Assembly: GCF_009866655.1 (NCBI RefSeq)
Contig: NZ_CP047420.1
Coordinates: forward strand, 2,480,001-2,544,000
DNA length: 64,000 nucleotides
Direction of reading: 5' to 3'
Source of the DNA: Rathayibacter sp. VKM Ac-2804
GTDB taxonomy: Bacteria > Actinomycetota > Actinomycetes > Actinomycetales > Microbacteriaceae
In this document: piece after piece, positions 33,943 through 43,067 of the stretch
Layout: every line of letters starts with the position of its first letter
Position numbering within the stretch: position 1 is the first letter of the stretch
Made by a program: the position numbers and the translations under genes
The notes under the pieces: generated by a model
Told to the model about the DNA's origin: nothing
Database searches by the model: none
The model's input: only the letters and a program-made list of their open reading frames with translations

Positions 33943-34272
33943 TCAGACTTCCTTCGTGACGGTCGGGTCGATGTAGACGTCGCCGTCGATGACCTCGACG
34001 ACGAAGACGGGAACCGGCTCGAAGGCCGGCAGGTTCAGGGGGGCGCCGGAGCGCAGCGAGAACGCCGAGCCGTGGGCCCAGCACTCGAGGGTGTCGTCCT
34101 CGACGAAGCCCTCGGCGAGGGAGACTTCGCCGTGGGTGCAGGTGTCGCCGATCGCGTGGATCTCGCCCGCGGTGTCCTGGACGATCGCGATGGCGATGCC
34201 GTCGACGACGTAGCGGACGGCCTGGTTGGGGATCAGCTCCGAGGCGGCGCAGATCTTCGCGGCGTCGCTCAT
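33943..34272 (-). CDS. Rieske [2Fe-2S] ferredoxin inside the suf operon
   Basis: A 109-residue Rieske protein with ligands C45-T-H47 and C64-W-A-H67. The size and lack of a membrane anchor match the ferredoxin subunit of non-heme iron dioxygenases (annotated as such in many actinobacterial suf operons). Here there is no dioxygenase nearby; its 4-nt overlap with sufD and zero gap to sufC make a role in Suf-dependent assembly, for example as electron donor, the better guess. Confidence 0.92.
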   Translation of the reverse strand: MSDAAKICAASELIPNQAVRYVVDGIAIAIVQDTAGEIHAIGDTCTHGEVSLAEGFVEDDTLECWAHGSAFSLRSGAPLNLPAFEPVPVFVVEVIDGDVYIDPTVTKEV

Positions 34273-35507
34273 GCGGACACCTCCGGCGAGTACGCGCCGG
34301 TCTGTCCGGCGCTGCCGGCAAGCTCGGCCTCGATCGCGAGCTGGAGGCGGTCCTCGAGCTCGGTCACGCCGATCTGCTGGACGATCTCGCTGAGGAAGCC
34401 GCGGACGACCAGCCGGCGCGCCTCGTCCTCGCGGATGCCGCGCGACTGCAGGTAGAAGAGCTGCTCGTCGTCGAAGCGGCCGGTCGCCGAGGCGTGGCCC
34501 GCTCCGGCGATGTCACCGGTCTCGATCTCGAGGTTCGGGATCGAGTCGGCGCGCGTGCCGTCCGAGAGGACCAGGTTGCGGTTCTGCTCGTAGCTGTCGG
34601 TGCCGTTCGCGCTCTGGCGGATCAGCACGTCGCCGATCCACACCGTCCGCGCGCCCTGGCCCTGCAGCGCGCCCTTGTAGGTGACGCGGCTGCGGGTGTC
34701 GGGGGCGTCGTGGTCGACGTAGACCTGCTGCTCGAGGTGCTGGCCGCCGTCGGCGAAGTACAGGCCGAGGAGCTCGCCGTCGGCGCCGCGCTCGACGAGG
34801 TGCGCCGAGGGGTTCACCCGGACGATCGAGCCGCCGAGCGTGACGACGATGTGCTTCACCTTCGCGTCGCGGCCGACGCGGAGGAAGTGGTTCGCGAGGT
34901 GGCGGGCGTCGTCGGCCCACTCCTGCAGCGTGACGATCGTCAGCTGCGCGCCCTCGCCGACGAGGACCTCGACGTTCTCGGCGAGCGTCGCTTCGCCCTC
35001 GTTCTGCAGCACGACGACACCGCGCGCGTACGGCGCGGCCTCGATGATCGTGTGCGCGGCACGAGGAGCGGAGCCGAGTCCCGTGCGCACGAGGGTCGCG
35101 ACCTTCTCGTCCTCGCCGGTCACCCGGATCGAGAGCGCCTGCTCGAACTGCGACCAGGCGTTCGCGGCGGCGCGGTCCTCGGGGAGGCCCGCAGTGCCGA
35201 TCCGAGCGTCGTCGCGCCCGACCCAGGAGACGTCGACGCCGTCGACGGCCGCCGACTCCAGCGGAGTCGGCGAGCCGTCGAGCGGTCCGTCGATGAGGTC
35301 ACCGAGGCGGGCGACCGGGGTGAGCTTCCAGGCGATCTCGCGCCCCGTGACCGTCTCGAACGCGTCGACGTCGGTGGACGCGAAGCGCTCGGAGCGGGTC
35401 TGCACGGGCGTGAACGCCCCGTCGGAGTGCGCGGCGATGCCCAGTCGCGCGGCGGCGTCCGCGCCGTCGATCGCAGGGGACGTCGGGGCGCTCGTGGGGA
35501 CCGTCAT
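34269..35507 (-). CDS. sufD: Fe-S cluster assembly protein SufD
   Basis: A 412-residue beta-helix scaffold protein. The C-terminal SufBD region has ASATGRFDDEQLFYLQSRGIREDEARRLVVRGFLSEIV. It pairs with SufB and SufC. The ATG at 35507 follows sufB by 70 bp; the stop overlaps the Rieske start (ATGA). Confidence 0.94.
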   Translation of the reverse strand: MTVPTSAPTSPAIDGADAAARLGIAAHSDGAFTPVQTRSERFASTDVDAFETVTGREIAWKLTPVARLGDLIDGPLDGSPTPLESAAVDGVDVSWVGRDDARIGTAGLPEDRAAANAWSQFEQALSIRVTGEDEKVATLVRTGLGSAPRAAHTIIEAAPYARGVVVLQNEGEATLAENVEVLVGEGAQLTIVTLQEWADDARHLANHFLRVGRDAKVKHIVVTLGGSIVRVNPSAHLVERGADGELLGLYFADGGQHLEQQVYVDHDAPDTRSRVTYKGALQGQGARTVWIGDVLIRQSANGTDSYEQNRNLVLSDGTRADSIPNLEIETGDIAGAGHASATGRFDDEQLFYLQSRGIREDEARRLVVRGFLSEIVQQIGVTELEDRLQLAIEAELAGSAGQTGAYSPEVSA

Positions 35508-35577
35508 CAGGCGGTGGTTCCTTTCGAAGGGTGCTGGCCGCCCGTCTCGGGCGGCCTGGGGAGGAGAGGGGCGAGCG

Positions 35578-36996
35578 TCAGCCGACGCTGCCCTCCATCC
35601 CCATCTCGATGAGCTTGTTGAGCTCGAGGGCGTACTCCATGGGCAGCTCGCGAGCGATCGGCTCGATGAAGCCGCGGACGATCATGGCCATCGCCTCATC
35701 CTCGGGCATGCCGCGCGACATCAGGTAGAAGAGCTGCTCCTCGCTGACCTTCGAGACCGTGGCCTCGTGGCCGAGCTGGACGTCGTCCACGCGGATGTCG
35801 ATCGCCGGGTAGGTGTCCGACCGCGAGATCGTGTCGACCAGGAGCGCGTCGCAGCGCACCGTGTTCGCGGAGTGGTGCGCGTTCGCGTCCACCCGGACCT
35901 CGCCGCGGTAGCCGGCCCGGCCGCCGCCGCGGGCGATCGACTTGGAGACGATCGACGACTGCGTGTACGGCGCCATGTGGATCATCTTCGCGCCGGCGTC
36001 CTGGTGCTGGCCGGGGCCCGCGAACGCGACGGAGAGGGTCTCGCCCTTGGCGTGCTCGCCGACCAGGAAGATCGACGGGTACTTCATCGTGACCTTCGAG
36101 CCGATGTTGCCGTCGATCCACTCCATCGTCGCGCCCTCGTGCGCGATCGCGCGCTTGGTGACGAGGTTGTAGACGTTGTTCGACCAGTTCTGGATCGTCG
36201 TGTAGCGCACGCGGGCGTTCTTCTTCACGATGATCTCGACGACGGCCGAGTGCAGCGAGTCCGACTTGTAGATCGGCGCCGTGCAGCCCTCGATGTAGTG
36301 GACGTAGCTGCCCTCGTCGGCGATGATCAGCGTCCGCTCGAACTGGCCCATGTTCTCGGTGTTGATCCGGAAGTAGGCCTGCAGCGGGATGTCGACGCGC
36401 ACGCCCTTCGGGACGTAGACGAACGAGCCGCCGGACCAGACAGCCGTGTTCAGCGCGGCGAACTTGTTGTCGCCGGCCGGGATGACGGTGCCGAAGTACT
36501 CCTCGAAGATCTCGGGGTGCTCGCGCAGCGCCGTGTCCGTGTCCATGAAGATGACGCCCTGCTCCTCCAGGTCCTCGCGGATCTGGTGGTAGACGACCTC
36601 GGACTCGTACTGAGCGGCGACGCCGCCGACGAGGCGCTGGCGCTCCGCCTCGGGGATGCCGAGCTTCTCGTACGTGTTCTTGATGTCGTCCGGGAGGTCC
36701 TCCCAGGTCTGCGCCTGCTTCTCGGTGGAGCGGACGAAGTACTTGATGTTGTCGAAGTCGATGTCCGACAGGTCGGCGCCCCAGGTGGGCATCGGCTTGC
36801 GCTCGAAGAGGGCGAGCGCCTTCATGCGCCGCTCGCGCATCCAGGCCGGCTCGTTCTTGAGCGCGGAGATGTCGGAGACGACCTCGGGCGAGATGCCGCG
36901 GCGCGCGGAGGCGCCGGCGGAGTCCGAGTCGGACCAGCCGAACTCGTAGACGCCCAGGCTCGCGAGCTCGGGGCGGTCGATCAGGATGTCTGACAT
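35578..36996 (-). CDS. sufB: Fe-S cluster assembly protein SufB
   Basis: A 472-residue scaffold with the SufB landmarks [24 protein letters not shown] N-terminus, [31 protein letters not shown] (cysteine of the cluster pathway) and the C-terminal [40 protein letters not shown] at 36996 is the first gene of sufB-sufD-Rieske-sufC-sufT. No sufR regulator precedes it and no sufS/sufU is in the operon. A long 5' region (36997-37230) lies upstream. Confidence 0.96.
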   Translation of the reverse strand: MSDILIDRPELASLGVYEFGWSDSDSAGASARRGISPEVVSDISALKNEPAWMRERRMKALALFERKPMPTWGADLSDIDFDNIKYFVRSTEKQAQTWEDLPDDIKNTYEKLGIPEAERQRLVGGVAAQYESEVVYHQIREDLEEQGVIFMDTDTALREHPEIFEEYFGTVIPAGDNKFAALNTAVWSGGSFVYVPKGVRVDIPLQAYFRINTENMGQFERTLIIADEGSYVHYIEGCTAPIYKSDSLHSAVVEIIVKKNARVRYTTIQNWSNNVYNLVTKRAIAHEGATMEWIDGNIGSKVTMKYPSIFLVGEHAKGETLSVAFAGPGQHQDAGAKMIHMAPYTQSSIVSKSIARGGGRAGYRGEVRVDANAHHSANTVRCDALLVDTISRSDTYPAIDIRVDDVQLGHEATVSKVSEEQLFYLMSRGMPEDEAMAMIVRGFIEPIARELPMEYALELNKLIEMGMEGSVG

Positions 36997-37348
36997 AAGT
37001 ACCTCGTTTCCTACCCACTGGTAACCGGTCGGGTTCCGGAGTCATTCCCCGAGGGGGATCCGGGGAGCACATCCGGGCCGATCGCGTCATCGAGTCGATG
37101 GGCGGAGCGGAGCGGTGCGTCCCGGGAAGTCCTGAGGCTTGCGGTGGCGCTCCATCGGGCCGTCGGTCCGGGCCTCGCCCCCTCGGGCGAACGACGCGTC
37201 GCGCCGAACCTGAACCAACTACTCATCCTACGGAAGCCGTGCCCTCAGTGGAACCTCTGCACCTGGGTGTCGGCCGGGCGGCACCGATCCCGTGCCGCCA
37301 GACCGGCATGACCACACCCGTGTCGGTGGTCCGTGCTGGAGTGTCTCC
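36997..37348. other. 352-bp gene-poor region upstream of sufB
   Basis: I see no convincing gene. On the minus strand a -10-like TAGGAT (37225-37230) would give a sufB leader of about 220 nt. A 71-codon frame starting at 37226 inside that leader has arginine/serine-rich composition and no ribosome binding site, and I do not call it. No IscR- or SufR-like palindrome is evident by eye. Confidence 0.5.
37225..37230 (-). promoter_or_regulatory. Putative -10 box of the suf operon
   Basis: TAGGAT on the minus strand, about 229 nt before the sufB ATG; a TTCCAC 17 bp further upstream is only a weak -35 match. Confidence 0.3.
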
Positions 37349-37591
37349 ATGACCGACGACGACAGGATCCCCGCCCGCCCCCGACTCCTCCTCGCGCTCG
37401 CCCGCACCGGGCTCGAGCCCGGTGCCGCAGCCGACTTCGACACCCTTGCCGAGGCGCTCGCCCGGGGTCTCCCCCTGCGGAGGCTCCCGATCGCGCTGCT
37501 GCGGCTGCGACGCCACCTCCATCCGGCCGGCGAGCGCGGCCGCCGTGCTCAGAGAGCGGGTGCCAGCTCCTCCGCCGGCTGCCGGCGCTGA
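37349..37591 (+). CDS. Possible small basic protein, 80 aa
   Basis: ATG at 37349 has GGAG 7 nt upstream, and codons up to about residue 62 have the GC-rich third positions of real genes here. The product is leucine/arginine-rich (LPLRRLPIALLRLRRHLHP) with no recognised domain. Its last 43 nt overlap the end of ctaA on the other strand, and the tail there (RAQRAGASSSAGCRR) looks non-coding. It may be a real short gene or chance. Confidence 0.35.
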   Translation: MTDDDRIPARPRLLLALARTGLEPGAAADFDTLAEALARGLPLRRLPIALLRLRRHLHPAGERGRRAQRAGASSSAGCRR

Positions 37592-38508
37592 GCACGGACC
37601 GTGAAGAGCCGCGGATTGACGTCGAGCAGCACCCGCACGGCGCCGACCCAGACGAGGGCCGAGCCGAGGAGGTGCACCGCGACGAGCGCCTCGGGCAGGG
37701 CGAGGAGCGACTGGGCGACGCCGACGAGCGCCTGCAGCCCCACCACGACGAGGAAGGCGACCACGCGGCGCCGGGCCAGCTCGGAGCCGGGCACCCGCGC
37801 CAGCAGCGCCAGGAGGGCGACGGCGAGCACGAGCGTCGCGGTGCCGAGCACCCCGTGCACGACCGTCACGCTCTCCCAGTGGAACCGCATCCGCGGGACC
37901 TCGGCGGAATCGCCCGCATGCGGGCCGGTGCCGGTCACGAGGGTGCCGACGGCGATCACGAGCAGCGTCACCGCGATGAGGGCGATGCTCACCCCGCGGG
38001 TGAGGGCGTCCGGTTCGAACGCGACGGACTGCGAGCGGTGCGCGCGGTGCCAGGTCAGCGCGGTCGTCGTCAGCAGGGCGATCGCGAGCATGAAGTGCCC
38101 GGCGACGATGTACGGGTTCAGCCCCGAGTGCACGGTCGCACCGCCGGCGAGCGCGTTGGCGACGACGAGCCAGAACTGCGACCAGGCGAGCCGGGTCATC
38201 GTGCGGTCGCGCGGCTTCTGCAACCGGGCCGCGGTGATGGCCCAGCCGACGGCGACGACCAGCACGCCCGTGAAGGCGCGGTTGGTGAACTCGATGAAGC
38301 CGTGGATCCCGAGCTCGGGCGTGGAGGTGAGCGAGCCACCGTCGCAGGCCGGCCAGGTCGGGCAGCCGAGGCCCGAGCCGGTGAGGCGCACGACTCCGCC
38401 GAAGAAGATGATCAGGATGCTCGCGATCAGGGCGGCGGTCGTCCCCCAGCGCAGGGCGCGGGGGCTCAGCGTGACGCGCTCGGCGAGGAACGAGAACGGC
38501 GTGATCAT
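37549..38508 (-). CDS. ctaA: Heme A synthase CtaA (COX15 family)
   Basis: A 319-residue membrane protein with about eight helices that oxidises heme O to heme A for cytochrome aa3 oxidase. Helix 1 (FFGGVVRLTGSGLGCPTWPACDGG) carries the conserved cysteine pair of the actinobacterial/Bacillus type; histidines in GIHGFIEFTNR, HFMLAI, WESVTVVHG and AVHLLG are the heme ligands. The ATG at 38508 overlaps the ctaB stop by one base (TGATG). The frame is open further upstream only as a shadow of ctaB. Confidence 0.94.
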   Translation of the reverse strand: MITPFSFLAERVTLSPRALRWGTTAALIASILIIFFGGVVRLTGSGLGCPTWPACDGGSLTSTPELGIHGFIEFTNRAFTGVLVVAVGWAITAARLQKPRDRTMTRLAWSQFWLVVANALAGGATVHSGLNPYIVAGHFMLAIALLTTTALTWHRAHRSQSVAFEPDALTRGVSIALIAVTLLVIAVGTLVTGTGPHAGDSAEVPRMRFHWESVTVVHGVLGTATLVLAVALLALLARVPGSELARRRVVAFLVVVGLQALVGVAQSLLALPEALVAVHLLGSALVWVGAVRVLLDVNPRLFTVRAQRRQPAEELAPAL

Positions 38509-39440
38509 CAGAACGGCAGCAGCGGATCGATGCCGACGGCGAGGAAGAGCAGCGTGAGGTATCCGATCGAGCCGTGGAAGACGCGCATCGGCGAGACGTG
38601 CTCGTGACGGATCGCGAGGCTGTAGAGGCGGTGCGTCTCGGCGATGAACCAGACGCCGCTGGCCAGGGCGACGACGGTGTAGACGACTCCCATGTCCGCC
38701 ACCGGGATGAGCAGCAGCGAGCAGGCGACGGTGGCCCACGCGTAGAGGATGACCTGGAGGCCGACGATGGTGCGCCCGCGCACGACGGCGAGCATCGGCA
38801 CGCCCGCGGCGCGGTAGTCCTCGCGGTACTTCATCGACAGCGGCCAGTAGTGCGGCGGCGTCCAGAGGAAGATCACCGAGAAGAGGATGATCGGCGCCCA
38901 GTCGAGCGAGTTCGTGACGGCGGCCCAGCCGATCAGCACGGGCATGCAGCCGGCGATCCCGCCCCAGACGATGTTCTGCGGGGTGCGGCGCTTGAGGAAC
39001 AGCGTGTAGAAGAGCACGTAGATGAGGATCGCGGCGAGCGAGAGCGACGCGGCGAGCCAGTTGGCCGTGAGGCCGAGCCAGACGATCGACAGCACGCCGA
39101 TGGTGGTCGCGAAGACCAGCGCCTCGCGGTCGGAGACCTCGCCGGTGACCAGCGGGCGGTTCCGGGTCCGCTTCATCACGCGGTCGATGTCGCGGTCGAT
39201 GTAGCAGTTGAACGCGCCGGCCGACCCGGCGCTGAGCGCCCCGCCGATGAGCACGTTCAGCACCAGCAGCAGGTTCGGGATCCCGCCCTGCGCCAGGATC
39301 ATCGTGGGCGCCGTGACCACGAGCAGCAGCTCGATCACGCGCGGCTTCGTCAGCGCGACGTACGCCCTCACCTTGCGCGACAGGGGCGACCGGACGGGCC
39401 CTCCCCGCTCGATCGCGGTGGTCTCTGCGACTACGTCCAT
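38508..39440 (-). CDS. ctaB: Protoheme IX farnesyltransferase (heme O synthase) CtaB
   Basis: A 310-residue UbiA-family prenyltransferase that adds farnesyl to heme B. The first aspartate-rich motif is [20 protein letters not shown], the second [13 protein letters not shown]; nine hydrophobic helices are visible. The ATG at 39440 has AGAGGAG 2-3 nt upstream and starts the conserved part; longer in-frame starts add unconserved residues. It is cotranscribed with ctaA and divergent from tkt, the usual actinobacterial arrangement. Confidence 0.95.
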   Translation of the reverse strand: MDVVAETTAIERGGPVRSPLSRKVRAYVALTKPRVIELLLVVTAPTMILAQGGIPNLLLVLNVLIGGALSAGSAGAFNCYIDRDIDRVMKRTRNRPLVTGEVSDREALVFATTIGVLSIVWLGLTANWLAASLSLAAILIYVLFYTLFLKRRTPQNIVWGGIAGCMPVLIGWAAVTNSLDWAPIILFSVIFLWTPPHYWPLSMKYREDYRAAGVPMLAVVRGRTIVGLQVILYAWATVACSLLLIPVADMGVVYTVVALASGVWFIAETHRLYSLAIRHEHVSPMRVFHGSIGYLTLLFLAVGIDPLLPF

Positions 39441-39470
39441 TGCTCCTCTAACGATCGATGATCCCGAACG

Positions 39471-39476
39471 AGTGTA
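39471..39476 (-). promoter_or_regulatory. Putative -10 box of ctaB-ctaA
   Basis: TACACT on the minus strand; predicted leader about 24 nt, containing the AGAGGAG ribosome binding site. Confidence 0.45.
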
Positions 39477-39575
39477 ATGCGCGGCGGATGGGGGCGAGCC
39501 CGGAGTGCACGCTTGTCCAATCGGGAGCCGACATATGCGAGGCGCAACCCCCGATCCCCGGCGCACCCCCCTCCG

Positions 39576-39581
39576 TATACT
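39576..39581 (+). promoter_or_regulatory. Putative -10 box of tkt
   Basis: TATACT on the plus strand, predicted leader about 170 nt ending in AGAAGGG. No clear -35. Confidence 0.4.
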
Positions 39582-39708
39582 CGGAACTGCTCGCCAGAGC
39601 GCCCGGCCCGCACCCGAGTTCCGCCCGACTGATCAGTCGCGCGAGGCCGAACGGGGCGTCGTCGGAAGCATCGTGTCGAAGTCGTCATGCGCGCTCCACC
39701 ATGCGAGA

Positions 39709-39731
39709 GGGCGGACGGTCCCCGTCTGCCC
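39709..39731 (+). repeat. Leader hairpin before tkt
   Basis: GGGCGGACGG and CCGTCTGCCC pair over 10 bp with one G-T, loop TCC, ending 10 nt before the tkt AGAAGGG site; it could affect translation initiation. Confidence 0.4.
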
Positions 39732-39757
39732 CACGTCTCGAGAAGGGTCAGTACCTA

Positions 39758-41851
39758 GTGTCAGAACTGCAATGGGATTCCATTGACGAGAAGGCAGTCG
39801 ACACGGCGAGGGTTCTCGCCGCGGACGCGGTCGAGAAGGTCGGCAACGGCCACCCCGGCACCGCCATGAGCCTCGCGCCGGCCGCCTACCTCCTGTTCCA
39901 GAAGGTCATGCGCCGCGATCCGTCCGACGCCACCTGGATCGGCCGCGACCGCTTCATCCTGTCGGTCGGCCACTCCTCGCTGACGCAGTACGTCCAGTTC
40001 TACCTGGGCGGCTACGGCCTCGAGCTCGACGACCTCAAGGCGCTGCGCACCTGGGGCTCGAAGACCCCCGGCCACCCCGAGTACGGCCACACCGACGGCG
40101 TCGAGATCACCACCGGCCCGCTCGGCCAGGGTCTCGCCTCGGCCGTCGGCTTCGCCTACGCCGCGCGCTTCGAGCGCGACCTGTTCGACCCCGAGGCCGC
40201 CGTCGGCACCTCGCCGTTCGACCACTTCGTCTACGTCATCGCCGGCGACGGCGACCTGCAGGAGGGCGTCACCAGCGAGGCCTCCTCGCTCGCCGGCCAC
40301 CAGCAGCTCGGCAACCTCGTCGTCATCTACGACTCCAACCAGATCTCGATCGAGGACGACACCAACATCGCCTTCACCGAGGACGTCAAGGCGCGCTACG
40401 AGGCCTACGACTGGCAGGTCCAGGTCGTCGACTGGAAGAAGACCGGCGAGTACCACGAGGACGTCGCCGAGCTGCACGCCGCAATCGAGGCCGCCAAGGG
40501 CGAGACGGACAAGCCGTCGCTCATCATCCTGCGCACGATCATCGGCTGGCCCTCGCCGAAGAAGCAGAACACCGGCAAGATCCACGGCTCCGCCCTCGGC
40601 GCCGACGAGCTGCGCGGCCTCAAGGAGGTGCTCGGCTTCGACCCCGAGAAGACCTTCGACGTCGCCGACGAGGTCATCGAGCACACCCGCAAGGCCGTCG
40701 AGCGCGGCCAGGCGCAGCACGCCGAGTGGAACGAGAAGCTCGAGGCGTGGGCGGTCGCGAACCCCGAGAAGAAGGTCCTCCTCGACCGCGTCCTGAGCGG
40801 CGACCTCCCCGAGGGCGTCCAGGAGGCCCTCCCCGTCTTCGAGCCCGGCAAGGAGGTGTCGACCCGAGCCGCGTCCGGCAAGGTCATCAACGCCCTCGCC
40901 GGAGTCGTGCCCGAGCTCTGGGGCGGCTCCGCCGACCTCGCCGAGTCGAACAACACGACCATCGAGGGCGCCGGCTCGTTCGTGCCGACCGAGTTCTCGA
41001 CCCACGAGTGGACCGGGAAGAAGGGCGGCCGCGTGCTGCACTTCGGCATCCGCGAGCACGCCATGGGCGCGATCCTCAACGGCATCGTCCTCCACGGCAA
41101 CACCCGCCCCTTCGGCGGCACCTTCCTGATCTTCTCTGACTACATGCGCCCGGCCGTCCGTCTCGCCGCGCTCATGAAGGCGCCGGCCATCTACGTCTGG
41201 ACCCACGACTCCGTGGCGCTCGGCGAGGACGGCCCGACGCACCAGCCGGTCGAGCAGCTGGCCGCCCTCCGCGCGATCCCGGGACTGGACATCGTCCGCC
41301 CCGGCGACGCGAACGAGGTCGCCTACGCCTGGAAGACGATCCTCGAGCGCCGCGAGGGCCCCGCCGGTCTCGCGCTGACCCGCCAGAACATCCCCGTCTT
41401 CGAGCGCGGAGAGGGCGACGCCTCCGGCGAGACCTTCGCCCACGCGTCGAACGTCGCCCGCGGTGCGTACATCCTCGCCGAGGCGCCGAACGGCACCCCC
41501 GACGTGATCCTCATCGCCACCGGCTCCGAGGTGCAGATCGCCGTCGAGGCGCGCGAGCTGCTCAAGGGCGAGGGCGTCAACGCCCGCGTCGTCTCGGCCC
41601 CGTCGCTCGAGTGGTTCGAGGAGCAGGACGCCGAGTACCGCGAGAAGGTGCTGCCGTCCGCCGTGAAGGCGCGCGTCTCGATCGAGGCGGGCCTCAGCCT
41701 CGGCTGGCAGAAGTACGTCGGCGACGCCGGCCGCTCGGTCTCCATCGAGCACTTCGGCGCCTCCGCCGACTACAAGACCCTGTTCCGCGAGTTCGGGATC
41801 ACCACCGAGGCGGCCATCACCGCCGCCAAGGAGTCGCTCGCGGCGTCCTGA
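39758..41851 (+). CDS. tkt: Transketolase
   Basis: A 697-residue thiamine-diphosphate enzyme of the pentose phosphate pathway. [14 protein letters not shown] (about 22-35) and the ThDP motif [13 protein letters not shown]...NLVVIYDSN (about 164-197) are in the first domain; [13 protein letters not shown] and the [19 protein letters not shown] loop are in the pyrimidine domain. GTG at 39758 gives the family [20 protein letters not shown] start and has AGAAGGG about 10 nt upstream. It heads tkt-tal-pgi, but a hairpin follows its stop. Confidence 0.96.
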   Translation: MSELQWDSIDEKAVDTARVLAADAVEKVGNGHPGTAMSLAPAAYLLFQKVMRRDPSDATWIGRDRFILSVGHSSLTQYVQFYLGGYGLELDDLKALRTWGSKTPGHPEYGHTDGVEITTGPLGQGLASAVGFAYAARFERDLFDPEAAVGTSPFDHFVYVIAGDGDLQEGVTSEASSLAGHQQLGNLVVIYDSNQISIEDDTNIAFTEDVKARYEAYDWQVQVVDWKKTGEYHEDVAELHAAIEAAKGETDKPSLIILRTIIGWPSPKKQNTGKIHGSALGADELRGLKEVLGFDPEKTFDVADEVIEHTRKAVERGQAQHAEWNEKLEAWAVANPEKKVLLDRVLSGDLPEGVQEALPVFEPGKEVSTRAASGKVINALAGVVPELWGGSADLAESNNTTIEGAGSFVPTEFSTHEWTGKKGGRVLHFGIREHAMGAILNGIVLHGNTRPFGGTFLIFSDYMRPAVRLAALMKAPAIYVWTHDSVALGEDGPTHQPVEQLAALRAIPGLDIVRPGDANEVAYAWKTILERREGPAGLALTRQNIPVFERGEGDASGETFAHASNVARGAYILAEAPNGTPDVILIATGSEVQIAVEARELLKGEGVNARVVSAPSLEWFEEQDAEYREKVLPSAVKARVSIEAGLSLGWQKYVGDAGRSVSIEHFGASADYKTLFREFGITTEAAITAAKESLAAS

Positions 41852-41855
41852 CCAC

Positions 41856-41885
41856 GAAGGCCGCGTCCACCAGGGCGCGGCCTTC
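41856..41885 (+). terminator. Hairpin between tkt and tal
   Basis: GAAGGCCGCG and CGCGGCCTTC form a perfect 10-bp stem with a 10-nt loop, 5 nt after the tkt stop. It may partly terminate or mark a processing site between two genes that work together. Confidence 0.65.
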
Positions 41886-41943
41886 GCCGTCGGGCCCACG
41901 ACTCCCCACCGACCCGCACCACCTACGAACGAGAAGAAGAGAC

Positions 41944-43065
41944 ATGACCGAGAACACCCCCACCGCAGACCTCTCCGCCGCCGGCGTCAGCATCTGGCTC
42001 GACGACCTGTCGCGCTCGCGCATCTCGAGCGGCGGGCTGCAGAAGCTCATCGACGAGAAGAACGTCGTCGGAGTCACCACCAACCCCACGATCTTCGCCG
42101 CGGCCCTCGCCAAGGGCGAGTCCTACGACGAGCAGGTCGAGGAGCTCGCCGCCGCCGACACCTCGGTGACCGACGCGGTCTTCGCGATCACCACCGACGA
42201 CGTAGCCGCCGCCTCCGACGTCTTCCGCCCGATCTACGACGCGACCAACGGCTACGACGGCCGCGTCTCGATCGAGGTCGAGCCGGGCCTCGCGCACGAC
42301 GCGCAGGGCACCATCGAGCAGGCCAAGGCCCTCTGGGCCAAGGTCGACCGCCCGAACGCGATGATCAAGATCCCCGCGACCGTCGAGGGCCTCGAGGCCA
42401 TCACCGAGGCCATCGGCTCCGGCATCTCGGTCAACGTCACGCTGATCTTCTCGCTCGCCCGCTACCGCGCCGTCATCAACGCGTACCTCGCCGGCCTCGA
42501 GAAGGCCAAGGACGCCGGCATCGACCTGTCGACGATCCACTCCGTCGCCTCGTTCTTCGTGTCGCGCGTCGACACCGAGATCGACAAGCGCCTCGAGGCC
42601 GTCGGCACCGACGAGGCCCTCGCCCTCAAGAGCAAGGCCGGAGTCGCCAACGCGCAGCTCGCCTACGAGGTCTTCGTCGAGGCGTTCGCCACCGAGCGCG
42701 CGCTGCTCCTGCAGGAGTCCGGCGCCAACCGCCAGCGTCCGCTCTGGGCCTCGACCGGCGTCAAGTCGACCGACCTCCCCGACACCCTCTACGTGACCGA
42801 GCTGGTCGCCGCGGGCGTCGTCAACACCATGCCCGAGAAGACCCTCGAGGCGACCTTCGACCACGGCGTCATCTCCGGGGACACCGTGACCGGCTCCTAC
42901 GCCGACGCGAACGCCGTGCTCGACGCCGTCGCCGCGCAGGGCGTCTCCTACGCCGAGGTCACCGAGCTGCTCGAGAAGGAGGGCGTCGAGAAGTTCGTCG
43001 TCTCCTGGAACGAGCTGCTGGACACCGTCACCGCCGCGCTCGAGGGCGCGAAGGCGAAGGCCTGA
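41944..43065 (+). CDS. tal: Transaldolase
   Basis: A 373-residue class I aldolase of the actinobacterial transaldolase type. The N-terminal [36 protein letters not shown] is diagnostic; the Schiff-base lysine is in [16 protein letters not shown] at 41944 follows a purine-rich GAGAAGAAGAG. It lies 92 bp after tkt (with a hairpin between) and 2 bp before pgi. Confidence 0.96.
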   Translation: MTENTPTADLSAAGVSIWLDDLSRSRISSGGLQKLIDEKNVVGVTTNPTIFAAALAKGESYDEQVEELAAADTSVTDAVFAITTDDVAAASDVFRPIYDATNGYDGRVSIEVEPGLAHDAQGTIEQAKALWAKVDRPNAMIKIPATVEGLEAITEAIGSGISVNVTLIFSLARYRAVINAYLAGLEKAKDAGIDLSTIHSVASFFVSRVDTEIDKRLEAVGTDEALALKSKAGVANAQLAYEVFVEAFATERALLLQESGANRQRPLWASTGVKSTDLPDTLYVTELVAAGVVNTMPEKTLEATFDHGVISGDTVTGSYADANAVLDAVAAQGVSYAEVTELLEKEGVEKFVVSWNELLDTVTAALEGAKAKA

Positions 43066-43067
43066 TC

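Larger units (their letters stand above)
39441..39757. other. 317-bp divergent ctaB/tkt regulatory region
   Basis: No gene is seen. It contains TACACT on the minus strand (39471-39476) for ctaB and TATACT on the plus strand (39576-39581) for tkt, and the short palindrome ACTGATCAGT. A 10-bp stem (GGGCGGACGG/CCGTCTGCCC, loop TCC, 39709-39731) lies just before the tkt ribosome binding site. Confidence 0.6.

Noticed and set aside
37011..37226. 71-codon frame upstream of sufB as a leader peptide
   Set aside because: Arginine/serine/proline-rich, no ribosome binding site, no in-frame regulatory codon run, and it ends 14 bp before sufB without coupling. It looks like chance.
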